From positions 1-5,641 of the forward strand of contig CAMFKA010000140.1 of NCBI GenBank assembly GCA_945957185.1: 5,641 nucleotides of DNA. The letters are read 5' to 3'. This DNA is from an uncultured Chlamydiaceae bacterium (GTDB taxonomy: Bacteria > Chlamydiota > Chlamydiia > Chlamydiales > Parachlamydiaceae). Under the pieces are notes generated by a model, which was given only the letters and a program-made list of their open reading frames with translations, was not told the DNA's origin and searched no databases. Both the position numbers and the translations under genes were made by a program. Below are positions 5,618-5,641 of the stretch, one piece after another; the first letter of the stretch is position 1, and every line of letters begins with the position of its first letter.

Positions 5618-5641
5618 CTGTCTCTTATACACATCTCCGAG
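5618..5641. other. Nextera/Tn5 sequencing adapter remnant (not genomic)
   Basis: The first 19 bases, CTGTCTCTTATACACATCT, are the hyperactive Tn5 mosaic end, and the next five (CCGAG) continue into the standard Nextera adapter. They sit exactly at the contig end. This is untrimmed library sequence, not a transposon in the organism. Read on the minus strand, it yields the artefactual peptide start MCIRDR. Confidence 0.97.

Noticed and set aside
5407..5634. Minus-strand open frame of 75 codons starting MCIRDR
   Set aside because: Its start lies in the sequencing adapter, and the rest is low-complexity Gly/Arg/Lys codons followed by an out-of-frame overlap with the antiporter gene. It is an artefact.
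5618..5636. Tn5 mosaic end as evidence of a transposon
   Set aside because: It is at the exact contig end, continues into Nextera adapter bases and has no transposase or second end. Library carry-over explains it.

Overview
The window is compact bacterial DNA, probably from a Gram-negative organism. GC content looks moderate by eye, genes are tightly packed, and most starts have good AGGA/GGAG-type ribosome binding sites. No taxonomic marker is present. The mix of a DoxX protein, a DUF2937/DUF2878 pair, a CPA2 antiporter and an exported protein with kinase-like spacing would fit an environmental chlamydia-type bacterium or a gammaproteobacterium. That is a weak inference.

There are three transcription units. 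(1) Bases 57-1380, minus strand: a two-domain GNAT acetyltransferase followed 4 nt later by a DoxX-family membrane protein with a cysteine-rich N-terminus, closed by a strong hairpin at 9-43. (2) Bases 1464-2523, plus strand: a DUF2937 membrane protein overlapping a DUF2878 membrane protein. This unit diverges from unit 1 across an 83-nt intergenic region. (3) Bases 5506-2512, minus strand: a 681-residue CPA2 (KefB-like) cation/proton antiporter with a C-terminal RCK module, a 62-residue two-helix membrane protein joined to it by an ATGA stop/start overlap, and an exported protein whose C-terminal half has the residue spacing of a protein-kinase active site. Units 2 and 3 converge, and their last genes overlap by 12 nt.

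Nearly every product is predicted to be in or beyond the inner membrane. The antiporter, small membrane protein and exported kinase-like protein look like one operon. This is the part most worth following up, but no functional link beyond gene order can be shown here.

The last 24 bases (5618-5641) are not genomic. They match the Tn5 mosaic end and the start of the Nextera sequencing adapter, so the contig end is a library artefact. A short C-rich hexamer repeat lies directly beside it and should be treated with caution. No RNA genes, CRISPR arrays, insertion sequences or attachment sites were seen, and no stretch over 300 bases lacks a gene.
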